From Cymbidium sinense (taxonomy: Eukaryota; Streptophyta; Magnoliopsida; Asparagales; Orchidaceae), in the NCBI GenBank assembly GCA_021442155.1, contig CM038218.1:59052268-59116267 (forward strand): a stretch of 64,000 nt of DNA, given 5' to 3'. The notes below the pieces were generated by a model, which was given only the letters and a program-made list of their open reading frames with translations, ran no database searches and had not been told where the DNA came from. Positions 49,540 to 59,829 of the stretch are shown here, in pieces. A program made the position numbers and the translations under genes. Every line of letters begins with the position of its first letter. Position 1 is the first letter of the stretch.

Positions 49540-50560
49540 ATATAGACTTCTTGCACAAAAATCAAGACATCTTCGCTTGGAGTCCGACGGATATGCCAGG
49601 AGTCGACCCCAATGTGATCATGCATTCCCTCAAGATCGATCCGACATTCAAACCGATCATCCAGAAGAAGTGAAGTTTTGCACCTGATCGCCTCCAAGCT
49701 ATTGAGCAAGAAGTTAACAAGCTTCTAGAAGCGGGATTCATACGAGAGGTACATTATCCTACATGGCTAGCGAATGTTGTCATGGTTAAGAAAACAAAAG
49801 GAACATGGAGAATGTGTATTGATTACACTGATCTTAATAAGGCTTGCCCAAAAGATAGTTTTCCTCTTCCTCGAATCAATTGGTTGATGCTACCGGACAT
49901 CAAATGCTCGCTTTTGATGCTTACTCGTTACAACCAAATAAAAAATGAACCCAACGATGAAGAAGCTACAAAGATTTTCAAACATATAAAGGTTTATCTT
50001 GTTACCAAGTTATGCCATTTAGATTAAAAATCTGGTGCTACTATCAGCGCCTTATGAATAAGGTCTTTAAAGACTACTAGGCCCTGATGGAGGTATATGT
50101 GGATGACATGTTAGTGAAAAGCTTGGAAGAATCACAACATATTTCGACTTAGAAATATGCTTTAACCTTCTTCGACGTTATAACATGCGACTCAACCCCG
50201 ACCAAATGCTTTTGGGTTACATCGGAAAATTTCTTGGATTTATGGTAACCCGTGGGATAGAGGCCAACCCCGAAAATCAAAGCTCTCAAAATATGACTCC
50301 TGAAGAATATTAAGGAAGTTCAACATTTGAATGGGGCCAATTGCTGCATTATTGCTTCTAGCGTTACGGGGATAGATACTTGCCATTCTTTAAAATATTA
50401 AAGGGAGCTAAAATAATAATTTTCAATGGGCGATGAATGTTAGTGCTTTTGAGCAACTAAGGGGTATTTAGCATCTCCACCCTACTATCCAAGCCTATTC
50501 AAGAGAGATGTTATACTTATATCTCATGATCTCTTCCGATAAGCTCAGTTTTAGTGTGAG
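49540..50560 (+). pseudogene. Reverse transcriptase region
   Basis: Landmarks: 'GVDPNVIMHSLKIDP', 'EVNKLLEAGFIREV', 'YPTWLANVVMVKK' and 'GTWRMCIDYTDLNKACPKDS' (49782 onward). The polymerase catalytic 'YVDDMLVKS' lies at about 50094-50120. 'NPDQMLLGYIGKFLGFMV' equivalents are near 50200. A gap removes part of the palm between 49900 and 50030, where 'FDAYS.YNQI' runs straight into 'DEEATKIF'. Confidence 0.8.
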
Positions 50561-50699
50561 AAGAAAGTGGAATACAATGACCAATTTATTATGTCAACAA
50601 AATTCTATCTGATATAGAAAGTCGTTATCCACTTGCCGATAAGGTGGCTCTGGCTTTAGTTTTCTCAGCGCGAAAATTGCGTCCATACTTCAAGCTCAC

Positions 50700-51240
50700 C
50701 TATGCATTTACACTCATTTACCATTAAGGGCCATCCTGAAACCGAAGCATCACGGGAGGTTAATCAGTGGTGCAGTGGGATTGAGAGTTTGATATAAATT
50801 TTCTATCTCTATAAAGTCTCAAGTACTCAGACTTTATAGTGGAATGCCCAACTCAGAGGAGCTATCTGTTACATGCCTTTAGTCCTCAATGGACCCTCAT
50901 GTTGATGGAGCTTTAGGCGGTCTTTGGTGCGAGAATCTTACTTATTTCCCCAGTGAGACCTAGAGTATGGACTTAGCTTAAAATTTCCTGCAACTAATAA
51001 TATGGCTGAATATGAGGCTCTTATAGTAGGGTTGAGACTCGCCATTGACTGTGAAGCTCAAGACTTAGTGATACACACTGACTCTCAACTTGTTGCCTCC
51101 CAAGTTGAGGGAAACTTTAATGCTCATAATCCCCAGCTGACACAATACCTCCACTTGGTGAAGTCTCTTCTTGCCCATTTCAAGACACATCAAATCATTC
51201 ACATCTTGCGAAGAATATTCGGTGGCGCTCTCTAAGCTTG
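50700..51240 (+). pseudogene. RNase H region
   Basis: The frame at 51002-51235 reads 'NMAEYEALIVGLRLA', 'DLVIHTDSQLVASQV' and 'NPQLTQYLHLVKSLLAHF', the second half of Ty3/Gypsy RNase H with its Glu and Asp catalytic residues. The first half (50880-51000) is scrambled by shifts. Confidence 0.8.
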
Positions 51241-52480
51241 CTTCATCTGCTACTTGGGATCTTTAAGAGAAGGCATGTTGAAGAAATACATTTTGAGTAT
51301 CCAAGGGTCATGGGTAATTCAAGCAATTGATGAGATAAAGGAACATTCATGGATGGACCCCATCTTTTACAAGAAGGAACTCTTCACGAAGACCCAACTT
51401 CTACAATTTGTCTCAAGACAAGCTTCAAACTTTACTATTATGGGAGGTGAACTATACAAGCGAGCTTTTTTGGACCGCCTCAAATGCCTCTCACCTTGAG
51501 GCGATTGCATTAAGAGGTTCACTCGGGATATGTGGAGAACACTAGGAGGAAGGTAGCCCTTAAAATTATAAAAAGGGTTCTATTGGCCTGATGAAACAAG
51601 ATGCCTTGGAGTTCACAAAAATGTGCAAGTTGTCAGTTGCACTCTAACCTCTCTCATGCACTCTGAGCTCTCATCTCTTGCCCGTGGCCTTTTGCTCGTG
51701 GGGATTGATATCATGAGACCTTTTAGATAGCATCGAGGGACGAAAGTTTATCATTTTAGCCGTGACTACTTCACTAAATGGGTGGAAGCCGAACCACTGC
51801 TAAAATTATAGGTAAATGCTAAACAATTTGTTTGGAAAAATATAGTATGTCGATTCGGTCTTCTAAAGATCATCAACGGAACCTATTCTTGGAAAAGTCT
51901 TTACGTCCTTTTGCAAAGATCTTCACATTCATCTTTGCATACGGTAGCACATCCTCAAACTAGCAGGCGGTGAAGCTACCAAACAACTCAAAGGACTAAA
52001 ACATCTCGAGAAGGCAGGGGCAATGGGTTGATGAGCTTTCTAATGTTCTTTGGGCTTACTTTTCATCAGCACCGGTGAGACACCGTATAACTTGTGTTTT
52101 GAGAAGCTATTATACCGATATCGGGGTTCCAAGTCCAAGAGTTCAATTATTCAATCATGGCGATAATGAAGAAAAACTCCGACACACGGACTACTCCCAA
52201 ACTTCGTGACATGGCCCTGCCGGTTGCTTCCTATCACCAAAGCTCGTCACTTCAATGAAGAGTAAAACCTCGTCCATATCTGGGTGACTTGGTCCTAAGT
52301 CTCGAAGGCTGAGCAAGGCCCTCAACGATAAACTCTCACCTCTTTGGGATGGCCCATATGGTTATAGCTATGGTGAAAAGAACTTTCAAGCTCAAGGATT
52401 AGAGGAAAAACTTTACCTCGAACACACGAGAATCTCCAAAATATTATCGGTAATTCTCTTGCATAATTATCACTTTTATT
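51240..52480 (+). pseudogene. Integrase region
   Basis: Starts with the linker/His-Cys area ('SWMDPIFYKK..', 'FTIMGGELYKRAF', 'CLSP'), then core remnants in mixed frames ('FIILAV(V)T.FTKWVEAEP' equivalent at about 51740-51800) and the C-terminal 'LGDLVLS' and 'GPYG' equivalents near 52290-52370. Heavily broken. Confidence 0.7.
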
Positions 52481-52504
52481 TTGTCTCGTTTATCATTTCC
52501 TCTT

Positions 52505-52553
52505 CATGTAGCCACTTAGTGGGATAAAGACTTGTTGTTGTTGTTGTTGTTAT
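52505..52553 (+). mobile_element. Minimal 3' tail of an RTE LINE inside the Gypsy element
   Basis: 'CATGTAGCCACTTAGTGGGA' followed by 'TAAAGACTTGTTG' and (TTG)n matches the last 30 or so bases and tail of the RTE copies at 684, 12185 and 12630. It is a severely 5'-truncated insertion of about 49 bp. Confidence 0.75.
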
Positions 52554-52715
52554 TGTCATTTTCTCTTAAAACTCATATCCGTGTTAAAATCATCTTATGA
52601 TTGTATCCGAACTTATCGAGTAATGAATTTATAGCTTTCTTCTTACAAACTTGTTTCTTCTTCATTTAATCCTCCCACTTGAAATATACAACTCGCGTTA
52701 TATCTCGAGCATGAT

Positions 52716-53050
52716 CAATCCCAGGGGACTTTCCGACCTCTTCCACGGTTAATGTCATCGCCGGCGAATCGACAAACAACCTAGGATAGGTCAAAAGGTC
52801 CTTGGTGGACTCCTCACGACCTCTTCCATACAGGTTAATGTCATCGAGCGAAGACTCTGACAAACAACCTAGGATAGGTCAAAAGGTCCTTGGTGGACTC
52901 CCCACGACCTCTTCCATACAGGTTAACGTCATCGAGCGGAGACTTTGACAAATAACCTCGGATAGGTCAAAAATTATGAGTGGATTCAATTCAACCTCAT
53001 CCGTACAGGTTAGCGTCTTCGAATAATATTCGACCAATTACCTCAGATAG
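52716..53050 (+). repeat. Repeat block A
   Basis: Four copies of a roughly 83-90 bp unit: 'CGACCTCTTCCATACAGGTT', 'AA.GTCATCGAGCG.AGACT', 'GACAAACAACCTAGGATAGG', 'TCAAAAGGTCCTTGGTGGA'. Copies start near 52735, 52818, 52906 and 52993; the last is most diverged. Confidence 0.85.
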
Positions 53051-53159
53051 GTAAAAATAAAATAAGAACGTATCATCTAAAAAAAATTTGATAGCATTAA
53101 CATGATGATATAAGAAAGACACTAATAATAATACATATAAAAAAATGCATCCTCAAGTG

Positions 53160-54770
53160 ATGCTACATCATATCAGTTGGTGATATCAACGTCCTCCTCA
53201 CCACTAGGAGATACTCCCTTGGGCTCACTCCCAACTCCTTCATCTCCTGAATCGGACGAAGAGTCTTCAGATACTTGGATGGGATAGATCCTCAATACTA
53301 GCTCAGGTCTTGCGATGTACTAGCGGATTCCTTTTAGGAACCCTGGATGAAGCCCTCCTCTAAACATTGGTGCTCCAAGTCCTTCACTTCAACATCAAGT
53401 ATATATGATTACGAGCTTCACGAACATGGTCTTGAGTGTACCAAAATAAGCCGAGTTCTTAAAGTCTTCCACCTTCAAGGAGATTTCATTTGCTTCCCAT
53501 GCTCCTTCTCCTTCAAAACTTTCTTCTCGTTCGAGCTCTCTTCTCATTTTGCAAGTGCCTTGAGTCTTTTCTCTTCGAAGAGTCTGTCCTCACCTCAATC
53601 ATCGCTTACCTCGACTTGAGAGAAAAGAGTCGACATGTTAGCTTCAGTTCTACACCGGTCGGTGATCCTCCAAAGTCGCCACTTCTTTGGCTTTAATACT
53701 CATCTTTGCTCATACTCATCTTTTGATATTTTATCTTCACAAAATTCAATATTCCACTCATCTAAAGCGACATCAAATGAGCCATCACGCTAATGTTTGA
53801 GTTACCTATAAAAAAAAAACCATCATAAATATTACAAAAGAAAGAAAAAAGAAAAGAAGAAAGAAGGAAAGACAACGATTCATTCGTTGGCCTTGATGCA
53901 TATGTGATTTAACACCTCTTGAATGTGAGGCTTGAGAAAGAACTCCCCATCATGAGTTGAAATAGCTAAACTCTTAGAGGTCTGGGTGAACATCTTCTTC
54001 AGATATCGGCGTAGTCACGACTTACATGTCTTCTTTTCTTTAGGGAAGAAACATTGCCACCACGATTTTGTGAAGGATTCTTGAAAGAACCTATGAATAT
54101 GAGGAGACCTTTCATCACCTTTACTTGATGGAAAAGAATGAGATCTCCGGATAGAAAGGCCAACCTTGAACATTCTATCTTCAACTATATATTCTAATGT
54201 GACGTAACTCATGTTGCAAGCTTCTACATCGGGATATTAAGAGTTGCGATCTCATTCTCAGACATCGACAATGGATTTGGAAGGTCATTCAATCTTCCCA
54301 TCTCTTGGAAGGCCCCACTCATTTTTTTTACAAAAAGAATCCATTAAACCAATTTCTAGATTGATCCGTCTGAAAATTCTATCCAATTCTTTATAGTCAG
54401 ATGAAACCGTCCACGGGTATCACATGTAAATCACGCACATTCAACACAAGTATTTGATGTTCAAAGTAACACCACGCTCCAAAAGTACAAACGGCGATGA
54501 CCATTAAAGCTCGAAATGAAAACGTGACAAAGCTACATATTTTGAATATCTCAATCAACTTAGGAGCCAAAGGGAATCCGGTCCATGAAGAATCATCTCA
54601 TAAATAGTAAAGTACCACGGTGAGCGACTCGATCGGACTTTTGGCAATAATGGCCACCAACTCATTAGGGAAGAAAAACTTCTGGAACACCATTAAACTA
54701 TCTCGTGGCGTGGATGGTATATCGTCATGGCCCGTCTATGGGTTTTCTTCGCCATCACCTGTGAAAATAC
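53160..54770 (-). pseudogene. Probable antisense ORF of the Gypsy element
   Basis: Opposite in strand to gag-pol, between repeat blocks A and B. Minus-strand pieces include 'FKVGLSIRRSHSFPSSKGDE' and 'RSPHIHRFFQESFTKSWWQC' (54015-54212), a Lys/Glu-rich coiled-coil-like stretch (53490-53700 region) and an acidic Ser/Asp tail ('EDSSSDSGDEGVGSEP', about 53200-53260). Antisense ORFs in this position are known for Tat-lineage Gypsy elements. No function is assigned; the ORF is broken. Confidence 0.5.
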
Positions 54771-55111
54771 ATAATAAATAAAGAGGAGAAATGATAAAAT
54801 CGAGAATTTTGTAAAAGCAACTCACTCACCCGCATACCTCCTTTTTTGACTCTCTCGCTCACGGATAGCTTGCGATAAAATTTTTTGCCTACGATCTGAC
54901 AAAAAGGATACACATACATATGAGAAAAGATAAAAAAAAAAAGAGGAGAGAGAAGATATTCCCCTTTGATGCTCATAAATTACACGCCAAACTTTAAGTC
55001 GTTTGAAGCGATAGTTCTACGCTCTCCATCTTTGCGGTTATCAACTGCTGAATCATCCATTAAAGTCATGAGAAATCAAATTTCCTAACAGAAAAAGTTG
55101 GAACAGCGGAA

Positions 55112-55440
55112 CTTGATCGCCTCCAAACCCGGACGGTCTGAGGAGGCCGGTTGACACCTCTTCGAGGAAAATCGAACAACGGCGTATGCAGGTGGGCCTT
55201 GAGCGTCTCAAACCCGGCGGTCAGAGGCGGTTGATGCCTCTCTTTCGAGGGAAAAGCGAATAACGTGGTACGGGTCTTGATCGCCTCAAACGGTCGGTCG
55301 GGGTTGGCGCCTCTTTAGGGAAAACCGAACAACGGCGTACGTGGGTCTTGATCGCCTCAAACCCGGACGGTCAGGTCAAGGTTGGCCTCTTCGAGGGAAA
55401 ATCAACCGTAATATGGAGCCTTGATCGACTCCAGACCACA
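55112..55440 (+). repeat. Repeat block B
   Basis: Five copies of a 70-87 bp unit with 'CTTGATCGCCTCAAACCCGG', 'ACGGTCAG..G..GGTTG.C', 'GCCTCTTTCGAGGGAAAA' and 'CGAACAACGGCGTACG', starting near 55112, 55199, 55276, 55347 and 55420. Confidence 0.85.
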
Positions 55441-55980
55441 CTCAAGAAGAAGCACTAGGGCATTAAAGAAGTATGCCTTCTCCCAGCCCTGGGGTTTTAT
55501 AGACTCTTCAGGGCTAAAAGCGCCCAAAACCTTCAAAGTAAAAGCGTCATTCGGCTGTGGGCTCCAGCGCCCGCGACCTAGATCCACCGGGTCATGATCG
55601 CTCGTCCATGAAGCATAACGGCCAGCGCCATTCGCGAACCCATATGCCGAAGGTATTCGCTGAAGCACGCACCCCTCGTGGCTCATGACCGCCGCCATTG
55701 CCGCTCGACGTGGCCAGCGGGAATAACCGCCCTTCAGCAGCTTCATGGCCGCGGGTCGCCGCTCCACGCTCCGCGTGGCACGGCGACCGCATTAACCCGT
55801 GGCGGCAAGACCGACGATGGCCCGTGATATGTACGCGACCTCACCGCGACCATCCGTTCAGACCATGACCGACCCAGCGTCAGTTTCCACGACCGGCCCG
55901 CTGCAGCCGTAGCATACAGGCCGTAGCCCATGACGCCATAGTAGCCTTCAGCAGCATGACACCATGACTCCGTTCCAGAT
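55441..55980 (+). other. GC-rich segment of the Gypsy 3' spacer
   Basis: A marked GC-rich island in an otherwise AT-rich window. Minus-strand frames at 55402-55931 are Arg/Ala/Gly-rich and look like composition artefacts. The equivalent position in the pol-less element (32450-32800) is also GC-rich, so it belongs to the element. Confidence 0.6.
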
Positions 55981-56184
55981 GGATCAGTAATCTAAATCTG
56001 CACCCACTATACACGCATTTGTCTGCATCGACTTTAGTAGTCATAATCTTATGCTCTTATGAATAGTTGTTCTCTCAAAATGTGTAGTTAATGGACCCTC
56101 AAATTTTATTGAAGAATTTGCTATTTTCAAGTATTTGACATATATTTTTGGATGATTGAGATAATGTCATCCAAAAATAGGCAA

Positions 56185-57031
56185 GATATGACACTTAAAA
56201 TACTATTAAACACGAATCTTGATGTTGAAAGTCGAGTTGAAACTGGTGAGATCAAGCTCTTAAATATCCTTGGAAACTTTGGGATATCAGTTAAACCCCT
56301 AAATAGCTCTCAAATATGAAGTGTTTATAGTTAAATCGAGCATCTCGACGAGCCGATTCCAACAAGCTAAAGATCTTACAATTCCGACTTCATTTGAGCA
56401 TTCAAATGCATAAAATACATCATATGATCAAGGGGATCATTTTGAGCCGTCCGATGAAGTGGAGTGGTACGGGTTTTACATGTATTCTGAGCGCCACTCC
56501 TCAATCTATAAATAGCCTCATTCCTCATATGAGGGAGAGGCCAGTGAAGAAGGAGAAGGGGGGCAAGCAAGAGAGGAGAGCTCTAAAGATCCTCCAAAAC
56601 CTGATCGTGCGCCATTCGGATCGTCAACCGCATACCGCCATGCCGCCGCCATCCGATCCTCCGTCGTCGACCATTGTTGCGGTCATCATCGACCACTATC
56701 GTCGGTCATCGTCAACATCGTCATTCGCATTTGTCAACATCGTCATCAACTTCATTGTATGTCGTTGTCACCGTCGTCAACGTATTATTAAAATTATCTT
56801 GTCTACTACTATTGTCCATTTTTCATATCTGTAATCCGTTATCGGAAGATCTTGTACTCAAATAGATACATAGTGGAAGCTTTTTCTGGGGCAGCCATGG
56901 TTTTCTCTCTTTTGATTTTCCGTAAAATTGGAGTTTTCTTGTTCACTCTTTAAATACCATTGTGTGCTAGACTCCCAAAGAAGCTAAGCGTAAAATTTTA
57001 CTCTGCAATGGTTTTAGCCGCATAGTTAACT
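56185..57031 (+). repeat. Internal (second) LTR
   Basis: Follows a degraded purine tract (CCAAAAATAGGCA). It starts (T)GATATGACACTTAAAATAC and runs to 'GGTTTTAGCCGCATAGTTAA'. It has 'TCTATAAATAGCC' and the GAGAGGAGAGCTCTAAAG segment like the 5' LTR. Confidence 0.85.
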
Positions 57032-57032
57032 T

Positions 57033-57848
57033 ATATGACACTTAAAATGCGAATCTTGATGTTGAAAGTGATCCGGTTGAAATTCGAGATCAAAATATCC
57101 TTGAAAACTTTGGGATATCGGTTAAACCCCTAAATAGCTCTCAAATATGAAGTGTTTATAAATCGAGTCGAAGTTGGTTCCAACAAGCTAAAGATCTTAC
57201 CATTGACTTCATTTGAGCATTCAAATGCATAAAATACATCATGATGAGGGGATCATTTTGAGCCATCAGATGAAGTGGAGTGGTACGGGTTTACATGTAT
57301 TTAAAGAGGCACTCCTCTATAAATAGCCTCTCATAGGGGGAGGCCAAGAGAGGAAGGAGAAGAAGAAGGGGCAAGCAAGAGAGAGGAGAGCTCTAAAGAT
57401 CCTCCAAAGCCATCGTCTTGTCGCCATTCGACCATTCGTCAACCACCTTGACGCGCCGCATCAATCAACCGTGCCACTGATCTGCCGTCGACCATTAGTA
57501 TTGCGGTCATCATCGAGTATATGTTCCGCAACATTGTAGTCATGGTCAACCGACTTGTAGATCAACATCGCCTCATTAGTCAACAACCGTCGCTTATGTC
57601 AACATTAGTTAACATATTCGACATTGTCTACTACCAGTTGTCCATTTCTCATATACAATTCGTAATCCCATCGGAAGATCTTGTGCTCAAAGCAGATGAG
57701 TGGAAGCTTTTCTTGGGCTGGGCCGTGGTTTTCCCTCTTTTGAGGTTTTCCACGTAAAATTCGGATTTTCTTGTTGGCTCTTTAAATACGTGTGTGCTAG
57801 ACTCCCAAAGAAGCTACTTTTACTCTATCTTGGTTTTCTAGCATAACA
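57033..57848 (+). repeat. Terminal (third) LTR
   Basis: Abuts the preceding LTR head-to-tail. It starts (..)TATGACACTTAAAATGCG and ends 'TTTTCTAGCATAACA', after which the AGTGT target duplication follows. It shares the full order of LTR landmarks with the other two. Confidence 0.85.
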
Positions 57849-57853
57849 AGTGT

Positions 57854-58400
57854 CTCCCATTGCCTCAACCTAGAAAGGGCATGCATGAAAGGTTGATTTA
57901 GAACAATCATTTGAAATTAAAGAAGATAGATTAACCTTATATATTCGCTTTTTTAGAATGCTTGTTGGAGTTCTTGGCGTGTGTATCTCTCCTACTCAAT
58001 GTCTTTGTTTATGTGGTGGCTTTTGCCATTGCCCTAGAACTCAATAATTTAACTTATTGTGTTTATGGTGAAATGATTTGATCAAAATATCATATAGTAG
58101 ATACATAGCATTAGGAATTATTGCCCACCTGGGTTTGGGTTTATAGTTGACATCATAAGATGTCACCTTATCAATCACCCATATTTTTTCTTAGATGATA
58201 TTAAACTAAAATGTCATCCATTCAATCACCCAAAATTTCCTTGTATATAGTACTAAAATAAAATAAGTTTGCATAAATTAATTACTTGCGGAAATGCAAA
58301 TTACTTTAAATTAAAATTTTATTTAATGTCATTAGCACACTTTTGAGTTAATGCCCAATAGATAGACCTATAAAACTTATATATAAGAAAATATGGAAAT
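57854..58400. other. No gene recognised
   Basis: Flanking sequence continuing from the other side of the Gypsy insertion. No coding signature. Confidence 0.5.
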
Positions 58401-58906
58401 GACTAAGGGTGAGCATTCGGTCGGTTTGATTTGTTCGGTTGTTGTTTTGGTCAAACCAAATAAATCGAACCAAAATTATAAAAAAATCGAACCGACCAAA
58501 TTAGTACAAAAAATCGTTTAAACCGATCCAAATAAACCGAATTACACTTGCTATTCGATTCGGTTTTTCATAAACCGAATAACTTGTGCAAATTAAAAAA
58601 AAATAAAGATTTCAAAGTTATAAACAAAAAAAGGAGAAATTTTATTAACTAAACTAAATATATACATATTGTAAAGAGGTTTCCATATTGATGCAATTTA
58701 ATGTACACCAAATAAGAAAATAAACTAACAAAAACAGAGAAAAAAAGAGAAAAAAAAAAAGTACAACATGATTCATATTTATTGATAACCGAATGACTTT
58801 AAGTAAAATTTGAGTAAGCAGAAATATCACTTGTTGATTCAAGCATTTCTTTTGAAATATTCAATTTGCACTCCAAGTCTCCAAAGGCTTCAAATCTACA
58901 AGCATA

Positions 58907-59030
<124 letters not shown>

Positions 59031-59829
59031 TGGCTCTCATTTATAAAATATCTTTTGTTAACAAGATTTAAGTGTAATATCGAAAAATATACATCAATAA
59101 TTTTGAAATGTAAGCCTCTAAGCTAAGACTTAAGAGGATAACACAAAAAAATGTCACCAACTGTATATATACATTGATCATTTCATCATTGCTATCATTG
59201 CCCCTAAACCCTAAAAAAGCCTGCATATAAATTCAATATTTCATTAGCATGTAAGTAATTGTTCAGAGACAAAATGCATACCTGAGACCATAGCAAATAG
59301 CCAAACGGCTCAAACCAGCAAATGCAAGATATCTAGCCAAACCACCAAGAATTCTGATAAAATAAAAAGGCAAACAAACTAGCTTTTCCAACATAATAGC
59401 TAAAAACGCGACTTACATTGTCATATTGAGTAAAAAAATAAGCAAAACTTACCAAAGTCCAACATAACAACCGAACCAAATTACCATCCAACAACAAATT
59501 ATAAGAGATGAAAGCAAAAAAATAGTAACAAAAGATAAATTAACAGCAAACTGAGCAAATGAATAAGTAAAGTAATAGGCTAATAGTAAGGAAGACCATT
59601 GAAATCCGAAAGTCTATAACCCATATTAGAATCAGCATCATAAGCCTAGCCAAGAATTTTGTGTTTCACTTGTAAATTTTGCTAAATTTGAAATACAAAT
59701 GAATAATTAATTATTGAAATTAATAAGATTGAAAAGAATAAATAATTATAAATTTAAGGATAAAAAATACCTTCATCAAATATATCAATGTCATTAATAT
59801 TTTCTTCCACATTTACTAGATTAACGGTC

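Larger units (their letters stand above)
46565..57848 (+). mobile_element. Ty3/Gypsy LTR retrotransposon with three LTRs and perfect 5-bp target duplication
   Basis: Bounded by AGTGT at 46560-46564 and 57849-57853. It starts TGATATGACAC and ends ..ATAACA, satisfying the TG..CA rule. Order: LTR (46565-47376), gag, protease, reverse transcriptase, RNase H, integrase, an LTR-proximal 3.5-kb region with tandem repeat blocks A and B and a probable antisense ORF, then two LTRs head-to-tail (56185-57031, 57033-57848). All ORFs are interrupted. Order RT-RNaseH-IN defines Ty3/Gypsy; the long 3' spacer with an antisense frame suggests the Tat group (Ogre/Retand/Grande), which is inference. Confidence 0.9.

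Noticed and set aside
55112..55440. CRISPR-like regularly spaced repeats
   Set aside because: The repeats are 70-87 bp contiguous tandem units without unique spacers, inside a plant retrotransposon.
55402..55931. Arg/Ala/Gly-rich open frames
   Set aside because: They lie in the GC-rich 3' spacer of the Gypsy element; composition alone explains the openness.
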